The notes under the pieces were generated by a model. That model saw nothing but the letters and a program-made list of their open reading frames with translations, was not told the origin of the DNA and did no database searches. The position numbers were made by a program, and so were the translations under genes. A stretch of 64,000 bases of DNA. It comes from Rhodovarius crocodyli (GTDB lineage Bacteria > Pseudomonadota > Alphaproteobacteria > Acetobacterales > Acetobacteraceae). Each line of letters opens with the position of its first letter. The stretch's first letter is position 1. Location: positions 1 to 64,000 of the forward strand of contig CAMDJV010000015.1 in NCBI GenBank assembly GCA_945901085.1. Reading direction: 5' to 3'. Positions 34,246 to 42,802 of the stretch are shown here, in pieces.

Positions 34246-35517
34246 ATGAGCATGACCACCACACGCCGCGCCCTGCTCGGTGCCGCCATCACCGCCCCTG
34301 CCCTGGTCCAGGCGCAGACCCAGGCGCGACTGCTGATCATCGGCGGCGGCTTCGGCGGCGCCACGGCCGCCAATTTTGCCCGACGGACCTATCCCTGGCT
34401 GCAGGTCACCCTGGTCGAGCCCAAGACGAGCTTCGTTACCTGCCCCTATGGCAATCTGGTGCTGGGCGGGTTCCGCCAAATCGCTGACATCACCCATTCC
34501 TATGACGGGCTGCGGGCGCGTGGCGTGACCGTGGTGCATGACTGGGCCACGGGCATCGACGCCAATGCGCGCAGCGTGCGCCTGCAGGGCGGGCAGAGCC
34601 TCGGCTACGACCGGCTGATCCTCTCGCCGGGCATTGCACTGCGCTGGGGCGCGATCGAGGGCTATGACGAGGCGGCCGCCCAGACCATGCCGCATGCCTG
34701 GGTGCCAGGTGATGGCGCGCAGACGCTGTTGCTGCGCCGCCAATTGGAAGCCATGCCCGATGGCGGCGTGGTGGGCCTGGCCATTCCGGGGAATCCCTTC
34801 CGCTGCCCGCCTGGGCCGTATGAGCGGATCAGCATGATCGCGGCCTATCTCAAGCGCCACAAGCCGCGGTCGAAAATTCTGGCGCTGGATGCAAAGGAGG
34901 CCTTCAGCAAGCAGGGCCTGTTCCAGGACGCCTGGGCCGCGCTCTACCCGGGCATGATCGAATGGGTGCCCGCGAGCCGCGACGGCCGCGTGGTGCGGGT
35001 CGACCCGCGCGCGATGGAATTCGAGACTGAGTTCGGCACCCGCCACAAGCTGGACGTGGCCAATGTCATCCCACCGCAATCGGCTGCGCGCATCGCCGCC
35101 GATGTGGGGCTTACCGATAATTCGGGCTGGGTGCCGGTCAACCCCGTGACCTTCGAGGCCCGTGCGGCGGCGAACATCCATGTGGTGGGTGACGCGAATA
35201 TTCCCGGCCCCATGCCCAAATCCGGTTTTGTGGCCAATACCACAGCGAAGCAGGCGGTGGCCGCGGCGGCGGCGGCGCTGCGCGGTGAGGCCGCGCCGGA
35301 GGCAGTCTATTTCAACACCTGCTACAGCCATGTCGGCGATGATTACGGCATCTCCGTCGTCGGCGTCTTCCGGCCCAATGCGGAGGCCACGGCAATCGTC
35401 GAAGTGCCGAATTCGGGGGGCGTCTCTCCGCGCGGCAACCTGCCCGACCAGCGCCGGCTGGAAGCCACCTATGCCGATAGCTGGTATGCCTCGATCACCC
35501 AGGACATGTTCGGCTGA
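34246..35517 (+). CDS. fccB: Flavocytochrome c sulfide dehydrogenase flavoprotein
   Basis: The 423-residue periplasmic flavoprotein starts at the ATG at 34246 after GAGGA. It has a twin-arginine-like leader (TTTRRALLGAAITAPALVQA) and an FAD-binding LLIIGGGFGGATAANFAR. A redox Cys lies in SFVTCPYGNLVLGG near residue 64 and the partner Cys in YFNTCYSHVGDDYG near 358. The two cysteines form the active-site disulfide of FCSD, which oxidises sulfide to sulfur. The DANIPGPMPKSGFVAN stretch is typical. It probably forms a complex with the small cytochrome encoded just upstream. Confidence 0.9.
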   Translation: MSMTTTRRALLGAAITAPALVQAQTQARLLIIGGGFGGATAANFARRTYPWLQVTLVEPKTSFVTCPYGNLVLGGFRQIADITHSYDGLRARGVTVVHDWATGIDANARSVRLQGGQSLGYDRLILSPGIALRWGAIEGYDEAAAQTMPHAWVPGDGAQTLLLRRQLEAMPDGGVVGLAIPGNPFRCPPGPYERISMIAAYLKRHKPRSKILALDAKEAFSKQGLFQDAWAALYPGMIEWVPASRDGRVVRVDPRAMEFETEFGTRHKLDVANVIPPQSAARIAADVGLTDNSGWVPVNPVTFEARAAANIHVVGDANIPGPMPKSGFVANTTAKQAVAAAAAALRGEAAPEAVYFNTCYSHVGDDYGISVVGVFRPNAEATAIVEVPNSGGVSPRGNLPDQRRLEATYADSWYASITQDMFG

Positions 35518-35936
35518 TGCACAGGCGCGCCGCCCTCGCCCTGCTGGCGCTGCCCTGGGCCGCCTTGGCGCAGGAGGATGCCCTGGCCGGCGCCATTCGC
35601 GAGGCGGTGGGCGATGCACAGGCAGCGGAAGGCGGGATTAACCTGCGAGCCCCGGCCACGGCCGAGAATGGTGGCCAAGTGCCGCTGACCATCCTGGTCG
35701 AAAGCCCCCAGACTGCGGCCGAGCATGTTACTGCCATCCATGTCTTTGCCACCCGCAACCCTACCCCCGGTGTGGCCAGCTTCCGCCTGACCCCTGCCCT
35801 GGCCCGGGCCGAGGTGCAGACCCGTATCCGCCTGGCTGAGAGCCAGATCGTGGTGGTGTTGGCACAGCTCAGTGATGGCAGCCTCCGCCGCGCCAATGCT
35901 GAGATCCGGGTCACCACCGGCGGCTGCCTGACATGA
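35517..35936 (+). CDS. soxY: SoxY sulfur carrier
   Basis: The 139-residue protein has a leader (MHRRAALALLALPWAALAQ), a beta-sandwich body (VPLTILVESPQTAAEHVTAI, then VASFRLTPALARAEVQTRIR) and a C-terminal arm ending VTTGGCLT. SoxY carries sulfur intermediates on the Cys of a C-terminal GGCGG; here the Cys is kept but the last two residues are Leu-Thr. The start overlaps the fccB stop (TGATG) and the end overlaps soxZ (ATGA). No SoxAX, SoxB or SoxCD genes lie in the window. Confidence 0.85.
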   Translation: MHRRAALALLALPWAALAQEDALAGAIREAVGDAQAAEGGINLRAPATAENGGQVPLTILVESPQTAAEHVTAIHVFATRNPTPGVASFRLTPALARAEVQTRIRLAESQIVVVLAQLSDGSLRRANAEIRVTTGGCLT

Positions 35937-36250
35937 ACCCGCCGCGCATCCGCGCCCCCCGCCAGGCCCGCGCCGGCGAGGTGGTAGAAATCCGCACGCT
36001 CATCGAGCACCCGATGGAGACCGGCCTTCGCATGGAGGGTGGTCGGCTGGTGCCGCGCAATATGCTCGCCAGCATGGTGGTGCGGGTGAATGGCGAGGTG
36101 GCGCTGCAGGTGGAATTGAGCAACGGCAGCGCCGCCAATCCCTACCATGTCTTCTTCCTGCGACTGGAGCGTGCGAGCGAGGTGGAGGTGAGTTGCGTGG
36201 ACGAAGCAGGACGCAGCGCGCGCAGCATGGCGCGCATCGCGGTGGGCTGA
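35933..36250 (+). CDS. soxZ: SoxZ, partner of SoxY
   Basis: The 105-residue protein has the SoxZ sandwich fold: PRQARAGEVVEIRTLIEHPM, ETGLRMEGGRLVPRNMLASM, NPYHVFFLRLERASEVEVSC and a final ARSMARIAVG. SoxZ binds SoxY and presents its carrier arm to the other Sox enzymes. Start and end geometry (ATGA with soxY) shows one operon from the AhpD-like gene onward. A hairpin (8-bp stem GCTCTCCA/TGGAGAGC, 36282-36308) lies just after it and may help end the transcript, though no T run follows. Confidence 0.85.
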   Translation: MNPPRIRAPRQARAGEVVEIRTLIEHPMETGLRMEGGRLVPRNMLASMVVRVNGEVALQVELSNGSAANPYHVFFLRLERASEVEVSCVDEAGRSARSMARIAVG

Positions 36251-36383
36251 TCAGGCGCAGAGGGTGTTACCGGATACGAACGCTCTCCAGGCCGAAGTCT
36301 TGGAGAGCAGGCCACGTAACGCCCCCCCTTCACCAACCTCAATAGCGCAGCACATCAAAACCGGGAGCCCGGCCGCTCCGCAC

Positions 36384-36815
36384 TCACCGGCGTGCGCGGC
36401 AACCCGCTTTCCGCTTGGCCGTCGGTTTGGCTCGTAGCTTAGGTCGCCTTTTCTTTGGCCCGGCGAGAACAGGCTCAGCCGCGGGGATACCATCCGTTCC
36501 GGCATAACGTTGCAGGGATGCACCGGCAGCAAGGTGCGGATAGGCCTGGAGGCCTTTCGGCCATGCCTGGGCAAAGGCGGCGACTTCGGCATGATCATGC
36601 CTGCGAATGGCCTGAACGAGGAAGAAGGTCGCTTCAGCCGGCCGCAACCCCTCATGGCGCAGCAGGCGGAGGTGCCATTCGCGGGCACGCAGGGGGCACC
36701 AATCCACCAAGGCTTCCTGCAAAGCTCGGCGGACCTAGATGGGCAGCGCCTCATACGCTCGGTATGGGTCGCCCTTCAGCTTGCTGTAGGGCTTGGTCGC
36801 TGTGCTGTTATCCAT
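36384..36815 (-). pseudogene. DUF6525-like gene broken by an in-frame stop
   Basis: From an ATG at 36815 the frame reads MDNSTATKPYSKLKGDPYRA then YEALPI, meets TAG at 36735-36737, and continues open for about 116 codons with VRRALQEALVDWCPLRAREW. The joined product resembles DUF6525 proteins (DP..AY.ALP..lR..L....l.W.p). A single base change would restore the frame, so this looks like a nonsense-inactivated gene, unless the second part is expressed from a TTG at 36722. It sits in a degenerate interval between soxZ and the second repeat copy. Confidence 0.4.
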
Positions 36816-36919
36816 CGATGGCTTCTATCGAACCACCATAGGCGCGCCAACCGTATCCCGCTGCCGAGGCTCATCTTCGCATGCAGCAGCTGCAGATCGA
36901 CCGCAGCAACGGTCTCAGC

Positions 36920-37060
36920 GGTTGCGGGGCAAGCGCTGAAAACCCCAGCAGCGCCTTGCCGGCGACAATCTGGCGGGGTGTACCTCAAACCGATTGCCCA
37001 ACCCAGCCAGCGTCTTCTCGCCTTTGATAGCGGCCAAGGCCAAGTTTACCTTGAAGCAGG
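36920..37060 (-). mobile_element. Degenerate IS3-family OrfA fragment
   Basis: The minus strand translates to FKVNLALAAIKGEKTLAGLG followed by NRFEVHPARLSP, the start of an IS3-group OrfA helix-turn-helix (K.KvALaAlkGekTlaeLa.rfevHP.qi). The frame then drifts and stops at NR*. A downstream scrap ETVAAVDLQLLHAKM matches the later OrfA coiled region in another frame. No OrfB and no clean inverted ends are seen, so this is a decayed copy. Confidence 0.6.
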
Positions 37061-37194
37061 GGCTGTGTATCCGGCGTATTCGCTCCCAAGGCGCGGCAAA
37101 ATCGCCGCTGTCAGGGGGAAAGGCAGCTATCGCGCTGTCCGATTGTCCTGGACGACCGCTGCCTCCCGTCGACAGCGTTCTCGAAAGTCCTCTT

Positions 37195-37287
37195 GGAGCC
37201 TATTCCGTTCGCAAGGGCTCCGCGCATAGAGGCTAAGTATTTGTTTTGCGACCATATTTAGCCGCTCAAACCATTCCGTTTGAGCGG
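37195..37287 (-). repeat. Two-hairpin interspersed repeat, copy B (inverted relative to copy A)
   Basis: Read on the minus strand, hairpin 1 is CCGCTCAAAC/GTTTGAGCGG (37262-37287) with a 6-base loop. A 27-base spacer is followed by hairpin 2, AGCCTCTAT/ATAGGCT, enclosing GAGCCCTTGCGAACG. Stem changes relative to copy A keep pairing. Confidence 0.7.
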
Positions 37288-37296
37288 ATGATACTC

Positions 37297-37839
37297 TTAG
37301 GGCTGCGTCGTCGTCGGCATACGCTCCACGCATTGTATAAAGGCTTCGGATACAGCAGCGCTCCCATCTAAATCAAAAATCCAGTCTCTTTCGTTTCCTG
37401 TTCGAAATATAACGCTCATCTGTGAAGACCTTATAAAATCTTCGATAAAATTATCCATTTGCCGAGTATCAATAGAGGCCTGCAGCAGTGCGGCCGGCGA
37501 GTCTGACATATATATAACCGTCGAATTCATGTTTCGAGAGCGTAATTCATCAAACTGTACAACAAAACGAATTGACGCCCCATTGCGCATCCGCCATGCC
37601 GGGCTAGACAACTGCATCAACATTTCGCCATCCGGAGTAAAAAGAATAAATATTATTCTACCATCCGGATAACTGCTATGCATACTGCAAGCATGCGACG
37701 TACCACTTACCGCCTGGACAGCACGCCAGCTGCCGGCGTCCAGCAGAGTCGTTACTTGAGCCCCGGCAACACAGGTTTGTCCGAATAAAAAGCCCCAAAA
37801 CATCAAAAATCGGAAAGATTTTAAGTTTTTTATCATCAC
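37297..37839 (-). CDS. Secreted protein of unknown function
   Basis: The 180-residue protein has a basic-hydrophobic leader (IKNLKSFRFLMFWGFLFGQ) likely to be a signal peptide. The mature part contains GSWRAVQAVSGTSHACSMHS, IIFILFTPDGEMLMQLSSPA and a C-terminal AAVSEAFIQCVERM. The two cysteines (near 51 and 171) may form a disulfide. The base composition is much richer in A/T than that of the neighbours, hinting at recent arrival or relaxed constraint. I do not recognise a family; the layout recalls short invasion-associated or envelope proteins of alphaproteobacteria, but only loosely. Confidence 0.6.
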   Translation of the reverse strand: MMIKNLKSFRFLMFWGFLFGQTCVAGAQVTTLLDAGSWRAVQAVSGTSHACSMHSSYPDGRIIFILFTPDGEMLMQLSSPAWRMRNGASIRFVVQFDELRSRNMNSTVIYMSDSPAALLQASIDTRQMDNFIEDFIRSSQMSVIFRTGNERDWIFDLDGSAAVSEAFIQCVERMPTTTQP

Positions 37840-38277
37840 AAAAAGGTTCCGCAGCAGGTCCGATGGCGTTGAGTTTGTTGGCTTTGGACACCTGCGTCAA
37901 GCGCAGCGTCTCAGCCCGAACCGGCAAAATTCCAGACCGGATCATTCAACAAGTTTCGCCAATATAGCGCAAACATTGATCATAGATCGGAGTTTATTGC
38001 CAAACCGCAACCCTATCGATTTCGGACGCCATGCCTGCCAAGGCTCAACCCTCCCCTGCACGCCTCGGCCTGTGACCGGTCTGCGACAAGTTCATCATTG
38101 CACGCTTTGACGTCGGCGCCGTGGCGCTGCGCGAGATCGAAGCCCGCCTCACGCCTCGCCGCCTGCTTCACCAACCCCACGCACCAGCAGCCCCACAGCC
38201 AGACGCGGCAAAGAGTCGCGCCAGTGCCGTGGTGGCCGCGGTTGCGCCACCCCAAGCACTGTCATCGGGCGACCCGC
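37840..38277. other. Intergenic stretch without a recognised gene
   Basis: The first part is A/T-rich and probably contains the promoter of the secreted-protein gene. The GC-rich second part has open frames on the minus strand (for example 38013-38255), but none with a recognised motif or ribosome site. Given the remnants on both sides, it may be decayed coding sequence. Confidence 0.4.
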
Positions 38278-38553
38278 CTATGTGGCGCGGTTCCAGCTAT
38301 CAGGAATCGCGGCACGGGCCTGCGCCGCCCCCAGAAACGCACCGCAGATCACCACATTGGTGTCGGCGTCGCCGCCGGCGCCGACGGTCTCGCTCAGTGC
38401 TTCCTCGATGGAGGTCCCAATGGCCAGGTCACGAAATGCATTTTGGAATGCGATCAGAACCCAGCCCTGCTGGCTCATGAAGTCACCGGAACCTTCGCCA
38501 GCCCGCGCGCGAGCAAGCGCTGCACGCAGTGTTGCCGCGCTTGGCTCTGGCAT
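38278..38553 (-). pseudogene. ADP-ribosylglycohydrolase C-terminal remnant
   Basis: The 91-codon frame reads SQQGWVLIAFQNAFRDLAIG, EEALSETVGAGGDADTNVVI and CGAFLGAAQARAAIPDSW. That is the conserved end of ADP-ribosylglycohydrolases (GW...A...A......EEAl...v..GGDtDTNaai.GallGA..G..aiP..W), whose Asp residues bind the metal. The upstream two thirds of the usual 300-residue enzyme, including the first metal site, are absent, so it is a fragment. A 16-base tandem duplication lies at its 5' end. Confidence 0.65.
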
Positions 38554-38570
38554 CGCTTGGCTCTGGCATC
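38539..38570. repeat. Tandem duplication of 16 bases
   Basis: GCTTGGCTCTGGCATC occurs twice head to tail with no mismatch. It overlaps the start of the glycohydrolase remnant and is probably a slippage event. Confidence 0.8.
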
Positions 38571-38703
38571 GCTGCCTCCGCAGCTGCGATGACGGGTGGG
38601 AGCAGGCCGGGAAGGACTGCGTTCATGGCAAGCTTCGTAGCCTATACCGTAGCCGATAGTGGACGCTTGCGCTCACCCGGGAGAATAAGCCAGCAAGGCG
38701 CAG

Positions 38704-39498
38704 TCAGCCGGTGGAAGCCGTCAACCCACCATCGACGACGAGTTCCGTTGCGGTCACGTATTTCGCCTCGTCAGAAGCAAGGAACAGCGCGGCATGGGCC
38801 ACGTCCCATCCCTCACCCATCTGGCCGATGGGAACGGCGGCGTTGCGCTTCGCCACGAACCCCTCCAGGTCGCCGCCGGCAAATTGCTCGGCGAGTTTGG
38901 CCACCAGCGGCGTGTACATGAGGCCTGGCAGCACGCAGTTCATGCGGATGCCGCGCGGAGCATAGGTGATGGCGGTGGTCTTGCTGAAATGGATCAGCCC
39001 CGCCTTGGCCGCCGAATAGGCCGCCTGGGGCTTGCCCGTGTAGCGAATGCCCGCCGTGGAGGCGATGCTGACCACGGCGCCCTTTCCCTGCTTCTGCATG
39101 ATCGGCAACACCGCCTGGCAGCAGAGGAAAGCGCTTTTGAGGTTGATGGCGAGTTGGCTGTCCCACAGCGCCTCGTCCATCTCACCGGGGGTAGCGGGTT
39201 CGGACTTGCCGACATTGTTCACGAGCACGTCGATACGGCCGAAGCGCGCCAGGCAGGCCTCGACCAGCCGCGCCACCTCGGCGGAATCCGTGACGTCGCC
39301 CGTCGCGATTTCGCAGGTGCCGCCCTCGTCGTGGATGATCGCCTGCGTCTCGCGCGCCGCCGCCGCGTTGATGTCCACGCCGAAGATGCGCGCCCCTTGG
39401 CGCGCAAAGAGCGCCGCGATCGACTTGCCATTGCCCCAGCCGGGGCCGACCGAGCCGCAGCCGGTCAGGAAGACCACCTTGTCCGTCAGCTTGAACAT
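38704..39498 (-). CDS. Short-chain dehydrogenase/reductase
   Basis: The 264-residue SDR has a nucleotide-binding loop in VFLTGCGSVGPGWGNGKSIA (a longer glycine loop than TGxxxGIG), NNVGKSEPATP near residue 92, catalytic Ser in VVSIASTAGIRYTGKP near 145, and YSAAKAG with the catalytic Tyr and Lys near 159. The C-terminus ATELVVDGGLTAS is typical. The substrate is unknown. It lies four bases after the Bug receptor gene and probably shares its transcript, which suggests oxidation of the imported carboxylate or alcohol. Confidence 0.85.
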   Translation of the reverse strand: MFKLTDKVVFLTGCGSVGPGWGNGKSIAALFARQGARIFGVDINAAAARETQAIIHDEGGTCEIATGDVTDSAEVARLVEACLARFGRIDVLVNNVGKSEPATPGEMDEALWDSQLAINLKSAFLCCQAVLPIMQKQGKGAVVSIASTAGIRYTGKPQAAYSAAKAGLIHFSKTTAITYAPRGIRMNCVLPGLMYTPLVAKLAEQFAGGDLEGFVAKRNAAVPIGQMGEGWDVAHAALFLASDEAKYVTATELVVDGGLTASTG

Positions 39499-39502
39499 GC
39501 GT

Positions 39503-40477
39503 TCACTCGATCTCGATATTGGCGGCGCGGATGACGGGGCCCCAGAGCGCCGCCTCCTCCGCGATGAAACGGGTGGCGCTCTGGGGCGTCGAATCCGTTA
39601 CGGGCACGAAGGCGATGGCCTCCAGCGCGCGGGCAATCTCGGGCGTGGACATCGCCGTGCGAGCGGCAGCGGCCAGGCGCTCCAGCCGGTCAGGCGGCGT
39701 GCCGGGAGGGGCGGCCAGGTAATTGGCGATGCGGGTCACGATGTCGAAGCCATTCTCCCGCGCGGTCGGCACCTCGGGCACCACCGCTGAGCGCTGCTCG
39801 CCGAAGACGGAGATGATCCGCAGCTTTCCCTCGCGGTGCTGCGGCAGCAGCGTTGTGAAGGCGTCCACGGCGAAGGAGATCGTACCGGAGAGAAGATCCT
39901 GGGTCAGCGGCCCCGAGCCTCGGTAGGGCACGTGGACCACATCAAGGTTGCCTACCCGTATCCGCAGCAACTCCGTCGAGAGGTGCGGGGCGCCGCCGAT
40001 GCCCGAGCTGCCATAGCTGAGCCGGCCCGGCTGGGCGCGGATTATCGCGATCAACTCAGCCAGGCTGTTCACGCCAAGCCGTGGATTGACCGCCAGGGCG
40101 AGCGGCGTGATGCCGAGGATGGAGATATGCGAAAACCCCGTCACGGGATCGAAGGGCGGCACGCGACGTGTGAGTGGGCCGGTGATCCCCGCCGTCGGGC
40201 TTTGAAAGATCAACGTGTACCCGTCCGGTCGGGCGCGATGCACCTCGCCCGAGCCGATGAGACCGCCCGCCCCGCCGCGATTGTCGATGACAACGGACTG
40301 GCCGAGCGCCCGCCCGAAGGGCTCGGCAAACAGGCGACCAAAAATATCCGTGTTTCCACCTGGCGGGAACGCCACCACCATTCGGATGCTGGAACTGGGG
40401 AAAGGCGCTTGCGCAAAGGCGGGGGCGGCCAGCAGTCCAAGGCCGGGCGCAGCGCGCAGAATTTGGCGCTTCTTCAT
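39503..40477 (-). CDS. Bug/TctC-family solute receptor
   Basis: The 324-residue protein from the ATG at 40477, which follows a strong GAGGAGG ribosome site, has a signal peptide (MKKRQILRAAPGLGLLAAPA) and Bug motifs: VVAFPPGGNTDIFGRLFAEP, VVIDNRGGAGGLIGSGEVHR, LSYGSSGIGGAPHLSTELL and VVHVPYRGSGPLTQDLLSG. It should bind a small carboxylate in the periplasm. It is the first gene before the SDR on the minus strand. It is distinct from the other Bug protein at 29368-30330, with no tripartite permease nearby. Confidence 0.9.
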   Translation of the reverse strand: MKKRQILRAAPGLGLLAAPAFAQAPFPSSSIRMVVAFPPGGNTDIFGRLFAEPFGRALGQSVVIDNRGGAGGLIGSGEVHRARPDGYTLIFQSPTAGITGPLTRRVPPFDPVTGFSHISILGITPLALAVNPRLGVNSLAELIAIIRAQPGRLSYGSSGIGGAPHLSTELLRIRVGNLDVVHVPYRGSGPLTQDLLSGTISFAVDAFTTLLPQHREGKLRIISVFGEQRSAVVPEVPTARENGFDIVTRIANYLAAPPGTPPDRLERLAAAARTAMSTPEIARALEAIAFVPVTDSTPQSATRFIAEEAALWGPVIRAANIEIE

Positions 40478-40700
40478 AGTTTTTTCCTCCTCACCCTCTC
40501 CCGGGGTCGGTGTTAGCCAACGCCGCGCGGCCCCGGCTGTCAATGTGAGGGTGCGGCGGCCGAGGGGGCTGCCATCGGGTCCTGGATCGTGGAGCGATTG
40601 CGCGAGGGCTATGTGCCGTCCGAAGGCGGACCAGCTTGAGTTTCAACGCAGGCTGGCATGGGCGGCGCTCGTGGCGATCGATCTGGTGGTGGCGCCGCGA

Positions 40701-41369
40701 TCAGCGCAGTGCAGCGGTCGCGCTACCCAAGCCTGTCCAGCGCGCGGTGATCGGCCCGGGCACGCCCAGAGCCTGGCCGCTTCGGTCGAAGACCAGCACG
40801 AGCACGGCACCCAGCGGCAGCCCCCCCGCCTCCCGCGCAATATTGACGGCGGTTTCCAACAGCGCCGCACAATCCACCCGCAGCGCGCGCTGCGGCGCCA
40901 GGGCGCAGGAGGAGGGAAAACCCGTGCGCTTGCCCTTGCCGATGACGACCTGGCCGAGCCCGGCGAGGTCGGCCGCAGCCTCGAACAGATTCGCCGGGCC
41001 ATCGCGCCAACGCGAGGCGCTGAGGTCGAGCGCGGGATGCAGCCGCTCAAACGCCGGCAGCGCGGTGCCATCGGGCGTGATAGCCTCGCCCAATACCGCC
41101 AGCAGCGCCGGTGCCGCATGCCCATGCGGCAGCACGGAAAGCGGCAGGGTCTGGCCCGTGGTCATGATCCGCCCGGGCAACATCGCACCCACCAATCCTG
41201 TTTCGCTCACGCGGATGCCGCAAGGCGGCAGCGCCAGGCGCTCCAGCACATCCCCCGCAACCTGCTCAGCCGCCTCGAGGCAGGCGAGCGCGAGATCAGC
41301 CGTGAGTGGCGCCACTGGTTGCCCCGATTCCCAGGCCTCTGCCAGCGCCGAGGCGACGGAGCCTATCAT
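40701..41369 (-). CDS. Unknown protein encoded at the end of the TRAP operon
   Basis: The 222-residue soluble protein starts at the ATG at 41369, which overlaps the DctM stop (ATGA), so it belongs to the TRAP transporter transcript. Notable segments are GIRVSETGLVGAMLPGRIMT near residue 66, VLGEAITPDGTALPAFERLH near 98 and GQVVIGKGKRTGFPSSCALA near 140. It has no signal peptide or membrane segment. I cannot assign a family. The glycine-rich loops suggest an enzyme acting on, or binding, the transported compound; that is only inference from position. Confidence 0.55.
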   Translation of the reverse strand: MIGSVASALAEAWESGQPVAPLTADLALACLEAAEQVAGDVLERLALPPCGIRVSETGLVGAMLPGRIMTTGQTLPLSVLPHGHAAPALLAVLGEAITPDGTALPAFERLHPALDLSASRWRDGPANLFEAAADLAGLGQVVIGKGKRTGFPSSCALAPQRALRVDCAALLETAVNIAREAGGLPLGAVLVLVFDRSGQALGVPGPITARWTGLGSATAALR

Positions 41370-42778
41370 CGCATTGGCGGCAGTTCGGGGATTTCCTCCT
41401 CGACGAAGCCACCAACCGGCGGGGCTTCCATGCTGACGGCGGGAGGCCCGCCATCGCCGCCATAGAGGTATTCCGGCAGCCAGGTGACGGTGCCAGGGAA
41501 GACATAGATCAGCACCATCGTCATGATCACGATGTAGATATAGGGCATGCAACCGGCGAAAATATCCTCAAGCTTCACCGAGGGTGGCGCCACGCCCTTC
41601 AGATAGAAGGCCGCCATGGCGACCGGGGGGGAGAGGAAGGAGGTCTGCAGGTTCAGGCCGATCAGCACGCCGAAGAAAATCGGGTCGATACCGAAATTGT
41701 CCAGTAGCGGCAGGAATATGGGCACGAAGATCACGATGATCTCTGTCCATTCCAGCGGCCAGCCGAGAATGAATATAATGATCTGGGTGAGGATCAGGAA
41801 GGTGGTGGCATTCAGCCCCAGGCTCATCACCAGATTCTCGATCACCTGCTGGCCGCCGAGATAGCCGAAGACCGAGGAGAACAGGGCCGAGCCGACGAAA
41901 AGCCAGCACACCATGGCTGTGGTTCGCGCAGTGAGGAACACGCTCTCCCGCAGCGACGCCCAGGTGAAGGAGCGATAGAGCAAGGCCAGCAGCAGCGCGC
42001 CGACCACACCGGCCGCGGCGGATTCCGTAGGCGTCATGATGCCGAGCAAAATCACCGCCAGGACCACCACCGTGAGCAGGGTGAGCGGCACAAAGCCCAC
42101 CATCAGCTCCCAAAGCACGGTGCCGATGGGCACATTGCGCTCCTCGGGCGGGAGTTTCGGTGCGCGGTGCGGCTGCAGGATGCCAACGCCGATGAGATAG
42201 ACGAGATAGGCCGCCGTCAGCACGAAGCCGGGGATAAAGGCTGCGGCGTAGAGCTGCACCACCGAGGTGCCGGTCGTCGCACCATAGAGGATGAGCATAA
42301 CCGAGGGCGGGATGAGGATGCCCAGCGTGCCGCCGGCCGCAATACAGCCACAGGCCAGCTTCGGATCATATCCAGCGCGCAGCATGGGCGGCAGCGCCAG
42401 CAGGCCCATCAGCGTCACCACCGCACCCACAATGCCCGAGGCTATGCCGAACAATGCGCATGTCACCATGGTTGCGATGGCCAGCGAAGCCGGCAGGAAG
42501 CCCGAGGCCAATTGCAGCGAGCGGAACAGGCGGTCCAAAATATTTGAGCGCTCGATGATGTAACCCATGAAGACGAAGAGGGGCACCGAGATCAGCACGT
42601 CATTGGACATGACGGCATAGGCACGCTGGACCAGCAGGTCGAACACCCTGTCCTGCATCGCGAAATAGCCGAAGAACATCCCCATCGCCATCAGCGTGAA
42701 GGCGATTGGAAAGCCCAGCATGATGAAGAAGATAAAGAGGACGAGCTGGAGAATGCCAATCGTTGCGTCGCTGAGCAC
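41366..42778 (-). CDS. dctM: TRAP transporter large permease (DctM type)
   Basis: The 470-residue integral membrane protein has about twelve hydrophobic segments in the DctM order: GFPIAFTLMAMGMFFGYFAM, SVPLFVFMGYIIERS, GALLLALLYRSFTW and the conserved AAGGTLGILIPPSVMLILYG near 153. The loop RSTELPPEER-type insert and the late FLSPPVAMAAFYLKG match the larger DctM members used for mannitol or chloroaromatics. With DctQ and DctP it imports an organic acid driven by a sodium or proton gradient. A Pro/Gly-rich tail extends the C-terminus. Confidence 0.9.
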   Translation of the reverse strand: MLSDATIGILQLVLFIFFIMLGFPIAFTLMAMGMFFGYFAMQDRVFDLLVQRAYAVMSNDVLISVPLFVFMGYIIERSNILDRLFRSLQLASGFLPASLAIATMVTCALFGIASGIVGAVVTLMGLLALPPMLRAGYDPKLACGCIAAGGTLGILIPPSVMLILYGATTGTSVVQLYAAAFIPGFVLTAAYLVYLIGVGILQPHRAPKLPPEERNVPIGTVLWELMVGFVPLTLLTVVVLAVILLGIMTPTESAAAGVVGALLLALLYRSFTWASLRESVFLTARTTAMVCWLFVGSALFSSVFGYLGGQQVIENLVMSLGLNATTFLILTQIIIFILGWPLEWTEIIVIFVPIFLPLLDNFGIDPIFFGVLIGLNLQTSFLSPPVAMAAFYLKGVAPPSVKLEDIFAGCMPYIYIVIMTMVLIYVFPGTVTWLPEYLYGGDGGPPAVSMEAPPVGGFVEEEIPELPPMR

Positions 42779-42802
42779 TGGGCGGGGCCTTGTCGGAAGA
42801 GG

